This document shows, one piece after another, positions 26,766 through 35,975 of a DNA stretch of 64,000 nucleotides. The translations under genes and the position numbers were made by a program. Positions within the stretch are counted from its first letter, which is position 1, and each line of letters opens with the position of its first letter. The notes beneath the pieces are model-generated. The model ran no database searches. It was not told the DNA's origin and saw only the letters and a list, made by a program, of their open reading frames with translations. This DNA comes from Lewinellaceae bacterium (GTDB taxonomy: Bacteria > Bacteroidota > Bacteroidia > Chitinophagales > Saprospiraceae). Location of the stretch: positions 1 to 64,000 of the forward strand of contig JADJSY010000024.1 in NCBI GenBank assembly GCA_016711435.1, written 5' to 3'.

Positions 26766-28082
26766 ATGATGGATCAAATACCCTTACAACTCAACGACGA
26801 CTTTAAGTACGCGCTCGATGCGTTGGAAAAAACCGGTCAAAGCCTGTTCATAACGGGCAAAGCCGGCACGGGGAAAAGTACGCTGCTCCAACTGTTTCGC
26901 AATACGACCAAAAAAAAAGTCGCCGTGCTGGCGCCAACCGGCGTCGCCGCGCTGAACGTGCAGGGACAAACGATCCATTCCTTTTTTGGATTTCCGCCGC
27001 GGATCATTACGCCTTCCGAAGCCGCGCGCAGGGTGACCCGGAAAGACCTGCTGCGCCTGTACAAAAACCTGGAAGTGCTCATCATCGATGAAATTTCGAT
27101 GGTACGCGCGGACATGCTGGACGGCATGGACAAATTCCTGCGGATCAACCGGGAGAATTTCCGGCCCTTCGGCGGCGTGCAGGTCGTTTTTTTTGGCGAT
27201 TTATTTCAGTTGCCGCCGGTAGTAACAAGGGACCCGGTAGAATCCTCGTATTTTAATGAATACTACGAATCGCCTTATTTTTTCTCTGCAAAAATTTTCC
27301 AGGAGCCTGATTTTCAATTAGATATGTTGGAACTCAGGAAAGTATACCGGCAGGAATCGCGCCATTTTCTGCGCTTGCTGGAGGCCGTGCGCATCAATGA
27401 AATAGATTATGACGACCTCGAAGACCTGAACGAACGACACGCGCCGCATTTCAACGAAATGGAAGGTTATATCACCCTCTGCGCCCGCAATGCAACTGCC
27501 GACCGAATCAACCAACGGGAACTCTCTCAACTCGACACGCCTGAATTTGAATTTTTAGCCTCGGTGAAAGGTCAGTTCGATCCGGGTTTGTACCCGACAG
27601 ATGCAGCGCTGCGCCTGCGTCTGGGAGCGCAGGTAATGTTTGTGCGCAACGACCAGGAGGAACGGCAGTTTGTCAATGGCACGATCGGTAAAATTATCCA
27701 ACTCAACCAGGACAGCATTGTAGTGGAAACAGAAGAATACGGCGGTAAAAAACGAAAAATAGACGTCCCTAAAATTGAATGGGAAATTATTCGCTACCGC
27801 GCTTCGGCCACCGGCAGCATCGAAACTGAAGTGGCCGGATCTTTTACGCAGTATCCGCTTAAACTCGCCTGGGCCATCACCATCCACAAAAGCCAGGGCA
27901 AAACATTCGACAGGGTTTTGATCGACCTGGGCGGCGGGGCATTTGAACACGGCCAGCTCTATGTGGCACTCAGCCGCTGCCGAACGCTGGAAGGAATTGT
28001 GCTGCGCCAACCCATCCGCACCCAGGATATTATTACGGACGAAAGGGTTGTCGCGTTTTATGAAGAGCGGTTTCGCAATTAG
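26766..28082 (+). CDS. Pif1/RecD-like superfamily 1B DNA helicase
   Basis: 438 residues from the ATG at 26766 (a second ATG follows at once). Walker A GKAGTGKST (31-39), then LAPTGVAALNVQGQTIHSFF, Walker B LIIDEISMV, FFGDLFQLPPV and, near the C-terminus, AWAITIHKSQGKTFDRVLIDLG and GQLYVALSRCRTLEG. These are the motifs of 5'-3' Pif1-type helicases acting on stalled forks and G-quadruplexes. The frame upstream to 26739 overlaps accC and is less likely used. The stop codon is the first three bases of the element at 28081. Confidence 0.9.
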   Translation: MMDQIPLQLNDDFKYALDALEKTGQSLFITGKAGTGKSTLLQLFRNTTKKKVAVLAPTGVAALNVQGQTIHSFFGFPPRIITPSEAARRVTRKDLLRLYKNLEVLIIDEISMVRADMLDGMDKFLRINRENFRPFGGVQVVFFGDLFQLPPVVTRDPVESSYFNEYYESPYFFSAKIFQEPDFQLDMLELRKVYRQESRHFLRLLEAVRINEIDYDDLEDLNERHAPHFNEMEGYITLCARNATADRINQRELSQLDTPEFEFLASVKGQFDPGLYPTDAALRLRLGAQVMFVRNDQEERQFVNGTIGKIIQLNQDSIVVETEEYGGKKRKIDVPKIEWEIIRYRASATGSIETEVAGSFTQYPLKLAWAITIHKSQGKTFDRVLIDLGGGAFEHGQLYVALSRCRTLEGIVLRQPIRTQDIITDERVVAFYEERFRN

Positions 28083-28507
28083 TAGTTATCCGTTATTAGT
28101 TATTGGTTATTCGTGCTGATAATCAAGCATTTATACTTCGCGCCGCTAGGTTTTGTGCATAGGTTACGCCGAGGATACGTTTACTAAACTTTTTAAGTTT
28201 AGTAAACGTCGCTAAATCGAATGTATAAAACCTAGCGGCGCGAAGATAATTGCGTAAATCGGACGTTCAGGGCTGGTTGGCAAAGGGGCAGCGCCCTGGT
28301 AATATTTGTAGCATTTTCCAGTTAACCCAGGAATGGAGGGGCAGCGCCCCGATAATATTACCGGAGCGCTGCCCCTTTTTTAGCCGGTTCCGGATGCGAA
28401 GCCTCTCGAAATGTCTTACATTAGAAACTGCTATAGTTTTGGCTAAGTTCTTTGTAAATGCTTGATTATCAGCACGAATAACCAATAACTAATAACGGAT
28501 AACTACT
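28081..28507. repeat. 427-bp nested palindromic element with perfect 53-bp inverted ends
   Basis: 28081-28133 is the exact reverse complement of 28455-28507; the ends are family A words joined to GTGCTGATAATCAAGCATTTA. Inside, 28136-28154 pairs perfectly with 28227-28245 (CTTCGCGCCGCTAGGTTTT). Within that, 28177-28191 pairs with 28195-28209 (ACGTTTACTAAACTT) around a 3-base loop. A second internal part holds two copies of GGGGCAGCGCC and a terminator-like hairpin. No ORF is present. The element starts inside the helicase stop codon and ends one base before the next start codon. Confidence 0.85.
28337..28381 (+). terminator. Rho-independent terminator-like hairpin
   Basis: AGGGGCAGCGCCCCG at 28337-28351 pairs with CGGAGCGCTGCCCCT at 28362-28376 with one mismatch, followed by six T (28376-28381). 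A half-copy of the left arm and loop occurs at about 28283-28310. Confidence 0.65.
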
Positions 28508-28508
28508 T

Positions 28509-30886
28509 ATGAGCCAGCATAGTACTCCCATATTTCCCTTGTTGCTCGTTCGTACCGCCGGCTTGCCTTTGGAGTGGCCTTTCTGCTCCAATGAAGCATT
28601 AGCCATCCTGCACAGGTCTTTTGCCGACGCGACCGATCAGTTGCAATCTGATGCTTCTTTTGTAAAACAGTTTTTGAACAGGAAAAGGATTTTTTGTTGC
28701 CGGACACCCGGTTGCAAAAAATCATCACCAATACACGCCGGCATTTGCGGCAGGAAACATTTGACAAGTCTATTATTGTTGACCCTTATTTTCGGGAAAA
28801 ACGACCCGATCTCGCCCGATTGTTTGATGATTTGAATGAAAAAATAACGAACAAACAATTCATTGTCAATCAATTGCAGGAAAAATTTACGGCATTGGTT
28901 ATTGCAGAAAGGAAAGCGCTCATTCAATATGCCGAACATGAAACCATCCGTCGTTCTTTGCTTTTTACCAGCCACAGTTTACTCGGCGAACTTCCGGATT
29001 TGGCAGATTCCAACCCTGAAAACTGGCATAAAAAGGAAAGGCGCACGGCGTTGTCCCTGCTTCATTACCTCACAAGGGCTTCTACCAAAACCACGCCGCT
29101 CAGCAGATTAGCCACGGTGCATCTGCAATACTTAGACAGGCCGAAGACCGAAACGGATGAACAAACGCCTGTTTTTTCAACAAACAAACACATTGTAACA
29201 CCCAACGTCGCGCTGCTCCCGGGACTGTACGATGTGCTGCTCCGGGAGCCGGCCTTTTTCAATACTTTAGGTATCAGGCTCAATCGGGGCCTGCAATCTA
29301 CTGATAATGGGTTTGAATGGCTGCATCACGATGGAACACAGGAGCGTTTTCAACTGCATGGCGCCACCGCTGCGCTCCAAAGTATCAGTGCGTTTTTTGA
29401 ACGACAGCAACAAGACCTCCGATTTTGCGATTTGATAACTGCTCTTGCTAAAGAGACGGAAGACAGCCAGGAAGATATTTATAGATATGTCTTCCAATTG
29501 ATCGACCACGGCTTGGTCGAGTGGGTTTGGCCGGAAAAAGGTTTTTCACCGGGTTGGTGCGGCAGTCTTTATAACTACCTCGGTTTTCTGCCCGCTTCCG
29601 ATATGCTCACAGACGCGGCTTACCTGTTGCAATGGCTGCGCACTGCAGCGCGATCTATTTCATTTCAGTCCGTATCGGAAGCCAGGGAAACACAATGCGA
29701 GGCGCTTGCACAGTGTCGCACTTTTTTTGAGCGATACGACGGCGTCTGTCCGATAACTTCACCGGAGCATGTTTTTTATGAAGACGTGGAAGCCCCGGCA
29801 CAAGGTGATCTGCCGGTAGAAGTGGTACAAAAAGTGACCCGTGATTTAAGCAAAGCCATCAAAAATGTCGCCCCGTACAGCATTACCGGATTGCGCGCAG
29901 CATTGATTCTTTTTGGCAGGCAGATGCTTCAAACGGGTGAATCCATGCCGTTTCTGACGTTTTGCAGGCTGTTTCTCGAACAAAAAGATCGCAACCAACC
30001 TGCACAAGTCCTTGAAAACCACATCAATCTGGAAGAAATCGGGGCGCTTCTACAGTTTTACAAAACATCATCGGGCGAATACCGGGCTGTACTGAATGCG
30101 CTGTACCCGGGAGGTGGGAAAATGATGGCCCGCTGGCTGCACCTTTTCCCCGCAGGCGTGCGCGAGCAGTTGCAGGACTGGTGGCCCGACGAAACCTTTG
30201 CTTTTCCCTGGCAAGACTGGAACAATGCGAATTTTCAACCTATTTTTGCCCATGAAGCGCTGGAGGTGCCCGGTGGCAGGGGCGCAGGAAACATTGCCCT
30301 GCGCGATCTGCTGATTTTTCGGGACGCTGACGCACTTCAACTCAGGGAGAAAACAAACAACCGGCAGATTGTTTTCAGCGACCTCGGGCTGGAGGCCCCC
30401 AATGAACGACCGCCTGTGATACAGATATTATGGCAGTTGGGCGTGCCGTTCGTTTCTGCCGGAATTTTTGCCCAAAATGCCGATCGGATCATTTTGCAGA
30501 ATGGCGTACTTTGGCGCAGCAGAATTGAATATCAATCGCTTGTTTTGGAACGGGCAAACTGGTGGGTCGCTCCACATGTATGGCAAAATTTTGTGACCGA
30601 TTCATTAAAGGATGATCCGGAACGATTTATCTCAACCCGGAACACCTTGTCAGAATGGGGCGTACCGCGCTTTTTCTTTGCCGGTTTTAACAATGATAAA
30701 ACCCGTTTTTTTGACCAAAACAGTCCGCTGCTGATGCTGGATTTTATAAAAATGTTGCAGCAGCAAAGAAGTGAGGACTTATACCTGAGCGAGATGCTGC
30801 CTGAGCCGGATCAATGGATTGTGGAAGTGGAGGGAAGCAAGCGTGCAGCAGAATGGGTGCTGGAGTGGAAAAATGTAATTTTATAA
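28509..30886 (+). CDS. Lantibiotic dehydratase-like (LanB N-terminal domain) protein, one-base frameshift
   Basis: The gene starts at the ATG 28509 with PIFPLLLVRTAGLPLEWPF, then shifts. One T is missing from the run at 28671-28675; restoring it gives DASFVKQFFEQEKDFLLPDT and joins the long frame ending at 30886, about 792 residues. LVRTAGLPL near the start and LHYLTRASTKTTPLSRLATV fit the LanB N-terminal domain, which glutamylates Ser/Thr of a precursor peptide using Glu-tRNA or, in related enzymes, adds amino acids to peptides. No SpaB-type C-terminal elimination domain, cyclase or precursor peptide is visible nearby. The next gene begins eight bases later and is probably co-transcribed. 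Substrate unknown. Confidence 0.7.
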
Positions 30887-30893
30887 ATCAAAT

Positions 30894-31715
30894 ATGATCG
30901 AATTAAGCTGGAAAAATCAACAGGGCTTGAAATTGTTTGCCGCGCACTGGCCTGTTAAAAGACCCGTTGCAGTGATTGCGCTTGCGCACGGACAAGGCGA
31001 ACACATTGGCAGATATGCCCATGTAGCGGAGTGGTACAATGCACATGACGTAGCGGTGGTCGGATTCGACCACCAGGGTTACGGTCGCAGCGAAGGTATT
31101 CGCGGGCATGTGAAAAACCTCGACGCATTGCTCGACGACATCGGTCTTTTGCTCGAAAAAACGCGGGATTTGTATCCCGATACCCCGCTATTCCTGTACG
31201 GTCATTCTATGGGCGGCAACCTGGTGCTGAATTACAGCCTGCAACGAACCCCGGCATTGACCGGACTGATCGCCACAAGTCCCTGGATTCAATTGGCCTT
31301 TGAAGCGCCTGCCATTAAAGTATTGTTGGGCAAGTTGTTGCGCAAATTTATGCCAACGCTGACCTTGCCCACCAACCTGGCCGCCCATTTCATTTCCCAG
31401 GATAAAAAGGTGGTGGATGCCTATAAAAACGATCCATTGGTGCATGATAAAATCAGCGCCGCCGCCGGCATCGCTTTGATGGAAGGCGCCGCCTGGCTGG
31501 ATGCCTATTCCGGCGTGGTAACCGTTCCGCTGCTGTTGTTGCACGGCACGGGCGATAAAATTATTTCATCCAAGGCCACCAAAGCCTTTTTTGGTCGCCT
31601 GGCAGGCGATGTAACCCACCACGAGTGGCCGGGACTGTACCACGAATTGCACAATGAAAAAGAGCAAAAGGAAGTGTTTGAGTACACTTTCACATGGATG
31701 AAAAAGCATCTTTAA
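30894..31715 (+). CDS. Alpha/beta hydrolase, monoacylglycerol-lipase-like
   Basis: 273 residues. The oxyanion region is AHGQGEHIGRY, the nucleophile elbow GHSMGG has Ser105, the acid lies in LLHGTGDKIIS and the His in GLYHELHNE, so the catalytic triad is complete. It fits the Hydrolase_4/serine aminopeptidase S33 group, which hydrolyses monoacylglycerols, lysophospholipids or related esters. The gene starts eight bases after the LanB-like gene. Coupled expression suggests a possible joint role, but none is established. Confidence 0.88.
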   Translation: MIELSWKNQQGLKLFAAHWPVKRPVAVIALAHGQGEHIGRYAHVAEWYNAHDVAVVGFDHQGYGRSEGIRGHVKNLDALLDDIGLLLEKTRDLYPDTPLFLYGHSMGGNLVLNYSLQRTPALTGLIATSPWIQLAFEAPAIKVLLGKLLRKFMPTLTLPTNLAAHFISQDKKVVDAYKNDPLVHDKISAAAGIALMEGAAWLDAYSGVVTVPLLLLHGTGDKIISSKATKAFFGRLAGDVTHHEWPGLYHELHNEKEQKEVFEYTFTWMKKHL

Positions 31716-31871
31716 GTAGTTATCCGTTATTGGGTTATCAGTTATCAGTTATCAGTGTGGTAACCTTTGGCTACTCTTGCATCAAGGCCAATCAGTCCAC
31801 AATGGTTACAACTGATAACTGATAACCGACTAAACGATAACCAATAACTAATAACCAATAACGGATAACTT
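31714..31871. repeat. Family A hairpin between convergent genes
   Basis: The left arm AAGTAGTTATCCGTTATT begins inside the TAA of the hydrolase. The right arm, from CTGATAACTGATAACCG to AACGGATAACTT, ends three bases before the stop of the convergent subunit-3 gene. The loop carries GTGGTAACCTTTGGC, related to loops at 62056 and 20313. Confidence 0.75.
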
Positions 31872-31874
31872 ACC

Positions 31875-32519
31875 TTACAACCCATATTGCCGAATAACAT
31901 CCTCCGGCGGCCCATCCCACTGATTCGGCGTATTGCCCATGTAGCCGATGTCTTCAATACCTATTTTGCTCGACCAGAAGCCGGAAGCCGTGAGGTTGCG
32001 CATCAGGCTGAAAAACGCGATGCCCTGGCTCATACCGCTTTTTTTGCGCTCCGGATAAGCAATTTCTTCCACCAGGGCAATGCGTTGCGCTTCCGTGCAA
32101 CTGATGAAATCGCGTTCATGGCGACGCTTCATCATATTGTCCATCCAGGTGAGTCCGCCGCGCAGGGGCGTTTGCAGTTCCGGTTGATCTTTGGCCATAA
32201 ACTCGATAAAATCGGGTACACCCGCATCTGTAGCGCTACCCGACTTAGCGTCGCGCGGAATGATGATGTCGACCAAAACACTGATGGTTTTCAACTCATG
32301 CTTGTTGAAAAATTGTTCCGCGAAGAGTTTCGCATCACGGGCTTTTTCATAATCCGTGCGACCAAACTGCTCAAACTCCGGGTCTTTTTTCTTGTCTTCC
32401 GGCGCCAAAGCAGGATGCAGCATTGGATCCAGTATCTCGGAGGCTTTCACCTGCGGGTTAAGGCCCACCAGTCCCAGGGAACTCAAACCGATGCTTTTTA
32501 GTACGTTGCGACGTTTCAT
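31875..32519 (-). CDS. Gluconate 2-dehydrogenase subunit 3 family protein
   Basis: 214 residues. The N-terminus MKRRNVLKSIGLSSLGLVGL is a Tat/Sec-like export signal with a twin-Arg. The body contains KHELKTISVLVDIIIPRDAKSG and DAGVPDFIEFMAKDQPE, conserved in the small subunit that accompanies membrane GMC dehydrogenases. It is the expected partner of the GMC oxidoreductase just upstream and is probably needed for export or assembly. Function beyond that pairing is unknown. Confidence 0.88.
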   Translation of the reverse strand: MKRRNVLKSIGLSSLGLVGLNPQVKASEILDPMLHPALAPEDKKKDPEFEQFGRTDYEKARDAKLFAEQFFNKHELKTISVLVDIIIPRDAKSGSATDAGVPDFIEFMAKDQPELQTPLRGGLTWMDNMMKRRHERDFISCTEAQRIALVEEIAYPERKKSGMSQGIAFFSLMRNLTASGFWSSKIGIEDIGYMGNTPNQWDGPPEDVIRQYGL

Positions 32520-32532
32520 GTTCGTTGATTTT

Positions 32533-32670
32533 TTCTGTTTGGTGTTTGGTGTTTAGTGTTAGGGGTTCGCTTTAGCAGTGTTTATGTTTGGCATTACGAA
32601 GAAGGTTTGGGTTTTTATCAGATTTTGAGCCAATGACGCTCCAAAACACTAAAACTACAAACACCAAACA
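32533..32670. repeat. Decayed family C element inside the GMC operon
   Basis: CTGTTTGGTGTTTGGTGTTT at one end and ACAAACACCAAACACG at the other are reverse complements, but the inner part has lost most pairing. It separates the two oxidoreductase genes. Confidence 0.55.
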
Positions 32671-32676
32671 CGTCAA

Positions 32677-34426
32677 TTAAAGATTTCCCGCCTTCCGCTC
32701 TTCCACAATATACCTGGAAGCGCGCATCGAGAGCGCCAGGATCGTCCAGGTACAGTTTTTGTCGCCCTGCGAAACAAAAGGCGCGGCATCGACCACAAAC
32801 AGGTTTTTGACGTCATGCGCCTGTTGCCATTTGTTGAGCGCAGACTTATTGACATCGTTGCCCATGCGGATCGTGCCGACTTCGTGGATAATTTCGCCGG
32901 GTAGATTCAGTCCGTATTCCTGATCGGCGCCGGGTTTATCGCCCATTGGAATACCGCCGAGTTCCCGGATCACCTGTTCAAAAGTTTCGTGCATGTGTTT
33001 GGCCTGCAGCCGCTCGTAATCCGACCATTTGTAATGAAAACGGAGCACCGGAATACCAAACTTATCCACCTGTTCCGGGTCGATTTCACAGTAGTTGTCT
33101 TCTCTTGGAACGGCTTCACCGCGGCCTGCCATACCAATGTATGCGCCATAGAAGCGGCGATAATCGTCTTTCAACGAAGCGCCATAACCGCCGGCCTCCC
33201 TTTTTGTTGCCATTTCGGTCTGCAAACATACCATTGGTATCTTCTATACCCCAACCAAAACCATAGGCGGGCATACCCATGCCGCCCCAGTATTCGATGT
33301 GATAACCGCGCGGGAAATCGAGTTTTTTATTGTCGAGCCACCAGGGCGAATACACGTGCATACCGCCGACGCCGTCTTCATTGTAACGTTTGCGGTCGAA
33401 CAACGCCGGAACAATACCCCCCCGGGAAGCGCCGGTGGAGTCGTGCAGGTATTTGCCCACCACGCCCGAGGAATTGGCCAGGCCATCCGGGAAACGCGCC
33501 GATTTTGAATTGAGCAGCAAACGCGCCGATTCGCAGGCGCTGGCCGCGAGGATGACGATTTTGCCGCGCACGGTTTTTTCCTCCAACGTCAGCGTATCCA
33601 CATACGAAACGCCGGTAGCCAGACCCGTTTTGGTATCGGTCAGTACCTCGCGGGCCATAGCGTAGTAAATCGTATCCATATTTTTGGTTTTGGATGCCGG
33701 TTTACATAGGCAGGAAGAAGAGGAGAAATCCGCATAGGCCACGCAGGCGCGGTTGCATTGTTTGCAATAAAAACACACGCCGCGTTCGTCATTGATCGGC
33801 TTGGTCAGGATACTCAGGCGGGAAGGAATGGTGGTAATGCCCAGGTTTTTATTACTTTTCAACAACATCATTTCGTGCAGGCGCGGCTTGGGCGCGGGCA
33901 GAAAGATCGAATCGGGATCATTGGGCAGGTTTTCATTCGTGCCGAATACTCCGATCAGGCGATCCACCTCGTCGTAAAAGGGCGCCACATCTTCATAACC
34001 GATCGGCCAGTCTTCACCCAGTCCGTCGATGCTGTAGCGTTTGAAATCCTGCGGCCCGAAACGCAGGCTGATGCGGCCCCAGTGGTTGGTACGCCCGCCG
34101 AGCATCCTGGATCGAAACCAGCGGAACTTGGTATCGCCTTTTGTGGTGTAGGGTTCGCCTTCAATATCCCAGCCGCCATACGCCGCGTCGAAATCGCCAA
34201 AAGGCCGGTAGCGGGTGCTCGCGCCGCGCCGGGGCGACTGGTACGGCCATTTCAACTGGGTGATGTACTTCGGATCGGCAGGATCGTAGTGTTGCCCCGC
34301 TTCGAGCAGGCAAACTTTGGCGCCTGCTTTGGTCAGTTCGTAGGCGGCCATGCCGCCGCCTGCGCCGGAGCCGATAATGATGACATCGTAAACTTCAGGG
34401 GCTTCTTTAATCTGAAAATCGGACAT
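32677..34426 (-). CDS. GMC family oxidoreductase (FAD), one-base frameshift
   Basis: It starts at 34426 with a Rossmann FAD motif IIIGSGAGGGMAAYELTKAG (about 15-34). MLGGRTNHWGRISLRF and the Cys-rich FYCKQCNRACVAYADFS follow, then GGMGMPAYGFGWGIEDTNGM. One extra base in CCGGCC at 33191-33196 shifts the frame. Removing it gives KKGGGGYGASLKDDYRRFYG and then the C-terminal substrate/cap part with AGRGEAVPREDNYCEIDPE, HEVGTIRMG (catalytic His) and VDAAPFVSQGDKNCTWTIL. Reconstructed length is about 583 residues. It oxidises a sugar or alcohol, with electrons probably passing to a cytochrome. The next gene encodes its subunit 3. Open pieces are 33116-34426 and 32677-33234. Confidence 0.88.
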
Positions 34427-34512
34427 GTATTGCGAGGTGGATATTTGAACCGCTAAGGAACGTGTCAAATTGTAAAAAACCAAATTCGGGCTGGGATTTT
34501 TCCCGACTGGAG

Positions 34513-34530
34513 CACGGATTTAAATCCGTG
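34513..34530. repeat. Perfect 18-bp palindrome in the gap between GMC and MFS genes
   Basis: CACGGATTTAAATCCGTG is a perfect palindrome. It lies between the stop of the MFS gene and the start of the GMC gene, both on the minus strand, so it may act as a terminator stem or be a repeat relic. The phrase AATCCGTGTTCCA recurs near 3548. Confidence 0.45.
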
Positions 34531-34541
34531 TTCCATCCACC

Positions 34542-35759
34542 CTACACTTCCACAAAATCCAGTTCCTTTCCATGCGTCTCTTCCATCGTCCAGGCCGCAG
34601 CAATCGCAACAGCGAAAATGATCGCGCCGGTCACCCAGGCGCCGGTCACATAATCCTGGAAAAGGGTTCGGTTGTATTTAAACAGTACGATAATCAGCGG
34701 CAGGGAACCCCGCACCATATTCGGGATGCTGATGGCTGCCGAAGCGCGCAGGTTGGTACCGAATTGTTCGACGCCCATCGTCAGGTACACCACATTAAAT
34801 CCTGCTCCGAATCCCAATCCCATACAAATCGCGTAAAAAGTAGTGGCGCTTCCACCGTGTTGCAGGAAAAAAAGCACACAAAAAGCGATGGTGATGCCCA
34901 TGAACAGGAACAAGGTCTTTTTCCTGCTTTTCAGTCGTTCGCTCAGCCAGCCCACAGCAAAATCGCCCAGCCCCACAAACAAATACAGGTACATAATGGC
35001 CATGCCCGGGTCAATATCGGGGATACCGAATGCCTTTCCAAACTGATCTGAAAAGGTCACTAAAATACCAATCACATACCAGACTGGCAGCCCGATCAGG
35101 ATGCAGCGCATGTAGCGCCCGAATCGCTGCCGGTTGTTGAAAAATTGCAGGAAATTGCCGCGCTGCACGTCTGATCGTTGCACTTGTTTAAAAAGGCCGC
35201 TTTCGTGTACGCTGACCCGCATGAGCAGCAATACAATCCCCAAAAAGCCGCCGATGTAGTAGCAACTGCGCCAGTCGAACAATTGGCTCATAAAAAATGC
35301 CGCCACGGCTCCCAAAACGCCGAAACCGGCAATAAGACCCGCCGCCACGCTTCGTTTTTCCTTGGGCAATAACTCACTCACCAGCGTCAGTCCGGCGCCC
35401 AGTTCGCCCGCCAGTCCAACGCCTGCAATAAACCGCAGCACCAGATACTGCGGCACAGTGGTCACCATCCCGTTCAGGATATTGGCAATGGAATACAGCA
35501 AAATGGAACCGAATAGCACACTTAGCCGCCCTTTTTTATCGCCGATGATACCAAAAAGGATACCGCCCAGCAACAGGCCGATCATTTGAACGCTGATTAG
35601 CAGTTCGCCTTCCGTGAGGATTTGATCCGGCGTAAGTCCGAGGGCCGCCAGGCTGGATTTTCGGATAATGGCAAAAAGCAGTAGATCGTACACGTCTACA
35701 AAAAAGCCCAGCGCACTGACGATGACTGCTAACTGGAAAATGCCGGTGTTGTTTTTCAT
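34542..35759 (-). CDS. MFS transporter (sugar/organic acid:H+ symporter type)
   Basis: 405 residues from the ATG at 35759, with 12 predicted helices. FGIIGDKKGRLSVLFGS is the motif A loop, VLRFIAGVGLAGELGAGLTLVSELLPKEKRSVAAG with breaks is the signature of the sugar-porter/metabolite symporter group, and RLKSRKKTLFLF is the second-half motif A. Substrate unknown; proximity to a GMC sugar dehydrogenase suggests a sugar or sugar acid, which is inference. The upstream extension to 35930 reads through a family C hairpin and is rejected. Confidence 0.85.
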   Translation of the reverse strand: MKNNTGIFQLAVIVSALGFFVDVYDLLLFAIIRKSSLAALGLTPDQILTEGELLISVQMIGLLLGGILFGIIGDKKGRLSVLFGSILLYSIANILNGMVTTVPQYLVLRFIAGVGLAGELGAGLTLVSELLPKEKRSVAAGLIAGFGVLGAVAAFFMSQLFDWRSCYYIGGFLGIVLLLMRVSVHESGLFKQVQRSDVQRGNFLQFFNNRQRFGRYMRCILIGLPVWYVIGILVTFSDQFGKAFGIPDIDPGMAIMYLYLFVGLGDFAVGWLSERLKSRKKTLFLFMGITIAFCVLFFLQHGGSATTFYAICMGLGFGAGFNVVYLTMGVEQFGTNLRASAAISIPNMVRGSLPLIIVLFKYNRTLFQDYVTGAWVTGAIIFAVAIAAAWTMEETHGKELDFVEV

Positions 35760-35769
35760 GTGAATAGTT

Positions 35770-35878
35770 GTGTTTTGGTGTTTTGGTTTTTTTTGTGTTT
35801 TAGGGTGCAATAGTTTGGCTTTGCGTTGAATCTGGGCAATGCACCTAAAACACAAAACCCTAAAAAACACCAAAACAC
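35770..35878. repeat. Family C hairpin between divergent genes
   Basis: Arms 35770-35809 and 35840-35878: GTGTTTTGGTGTTTTGG ... TTTTAGGGTGCA against TGCACCTAAAACACAAAA ... CACCAAAACAC. It lies between the divergent MFS and copper-ATPase genes, so here it cannot simply end convergent transcripts. Confidence 0.7.
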
Positions 35879-35950
35879 CCATCAGGGCAAATGTATAGAA
35901 ATCATCCTTACCCATGATCCACGTCATCAATCGAGGTTCGGGCCGCCCGG

Positions 35951-35958
35951 TACTTTTG
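35951..35958 (+). promoter_or_regulatory. Candidate -7 box TACTTTTG
   Basis: TACTTTTG matches TAnnTTTG and lies 17 bases before the ATG of the copper ATPase, which would give a very short leader. No TTG lies at the expected distance. Confidence 0.3.
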
Positions 35959-35975
35959 GCACAAATTCAGTTTCT

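Noticed and set aside
28081..28507. Possible insertion sequence
   Set aside because: It has terminal inverted repeats but no transposase ORF and no clear target-site duplication; at most a non-autonomous element.
33758..34456. 232-codon plus-strand frame
   Set aside because: Antisense to the GMC oxidoreductase FAD domain; no family features.
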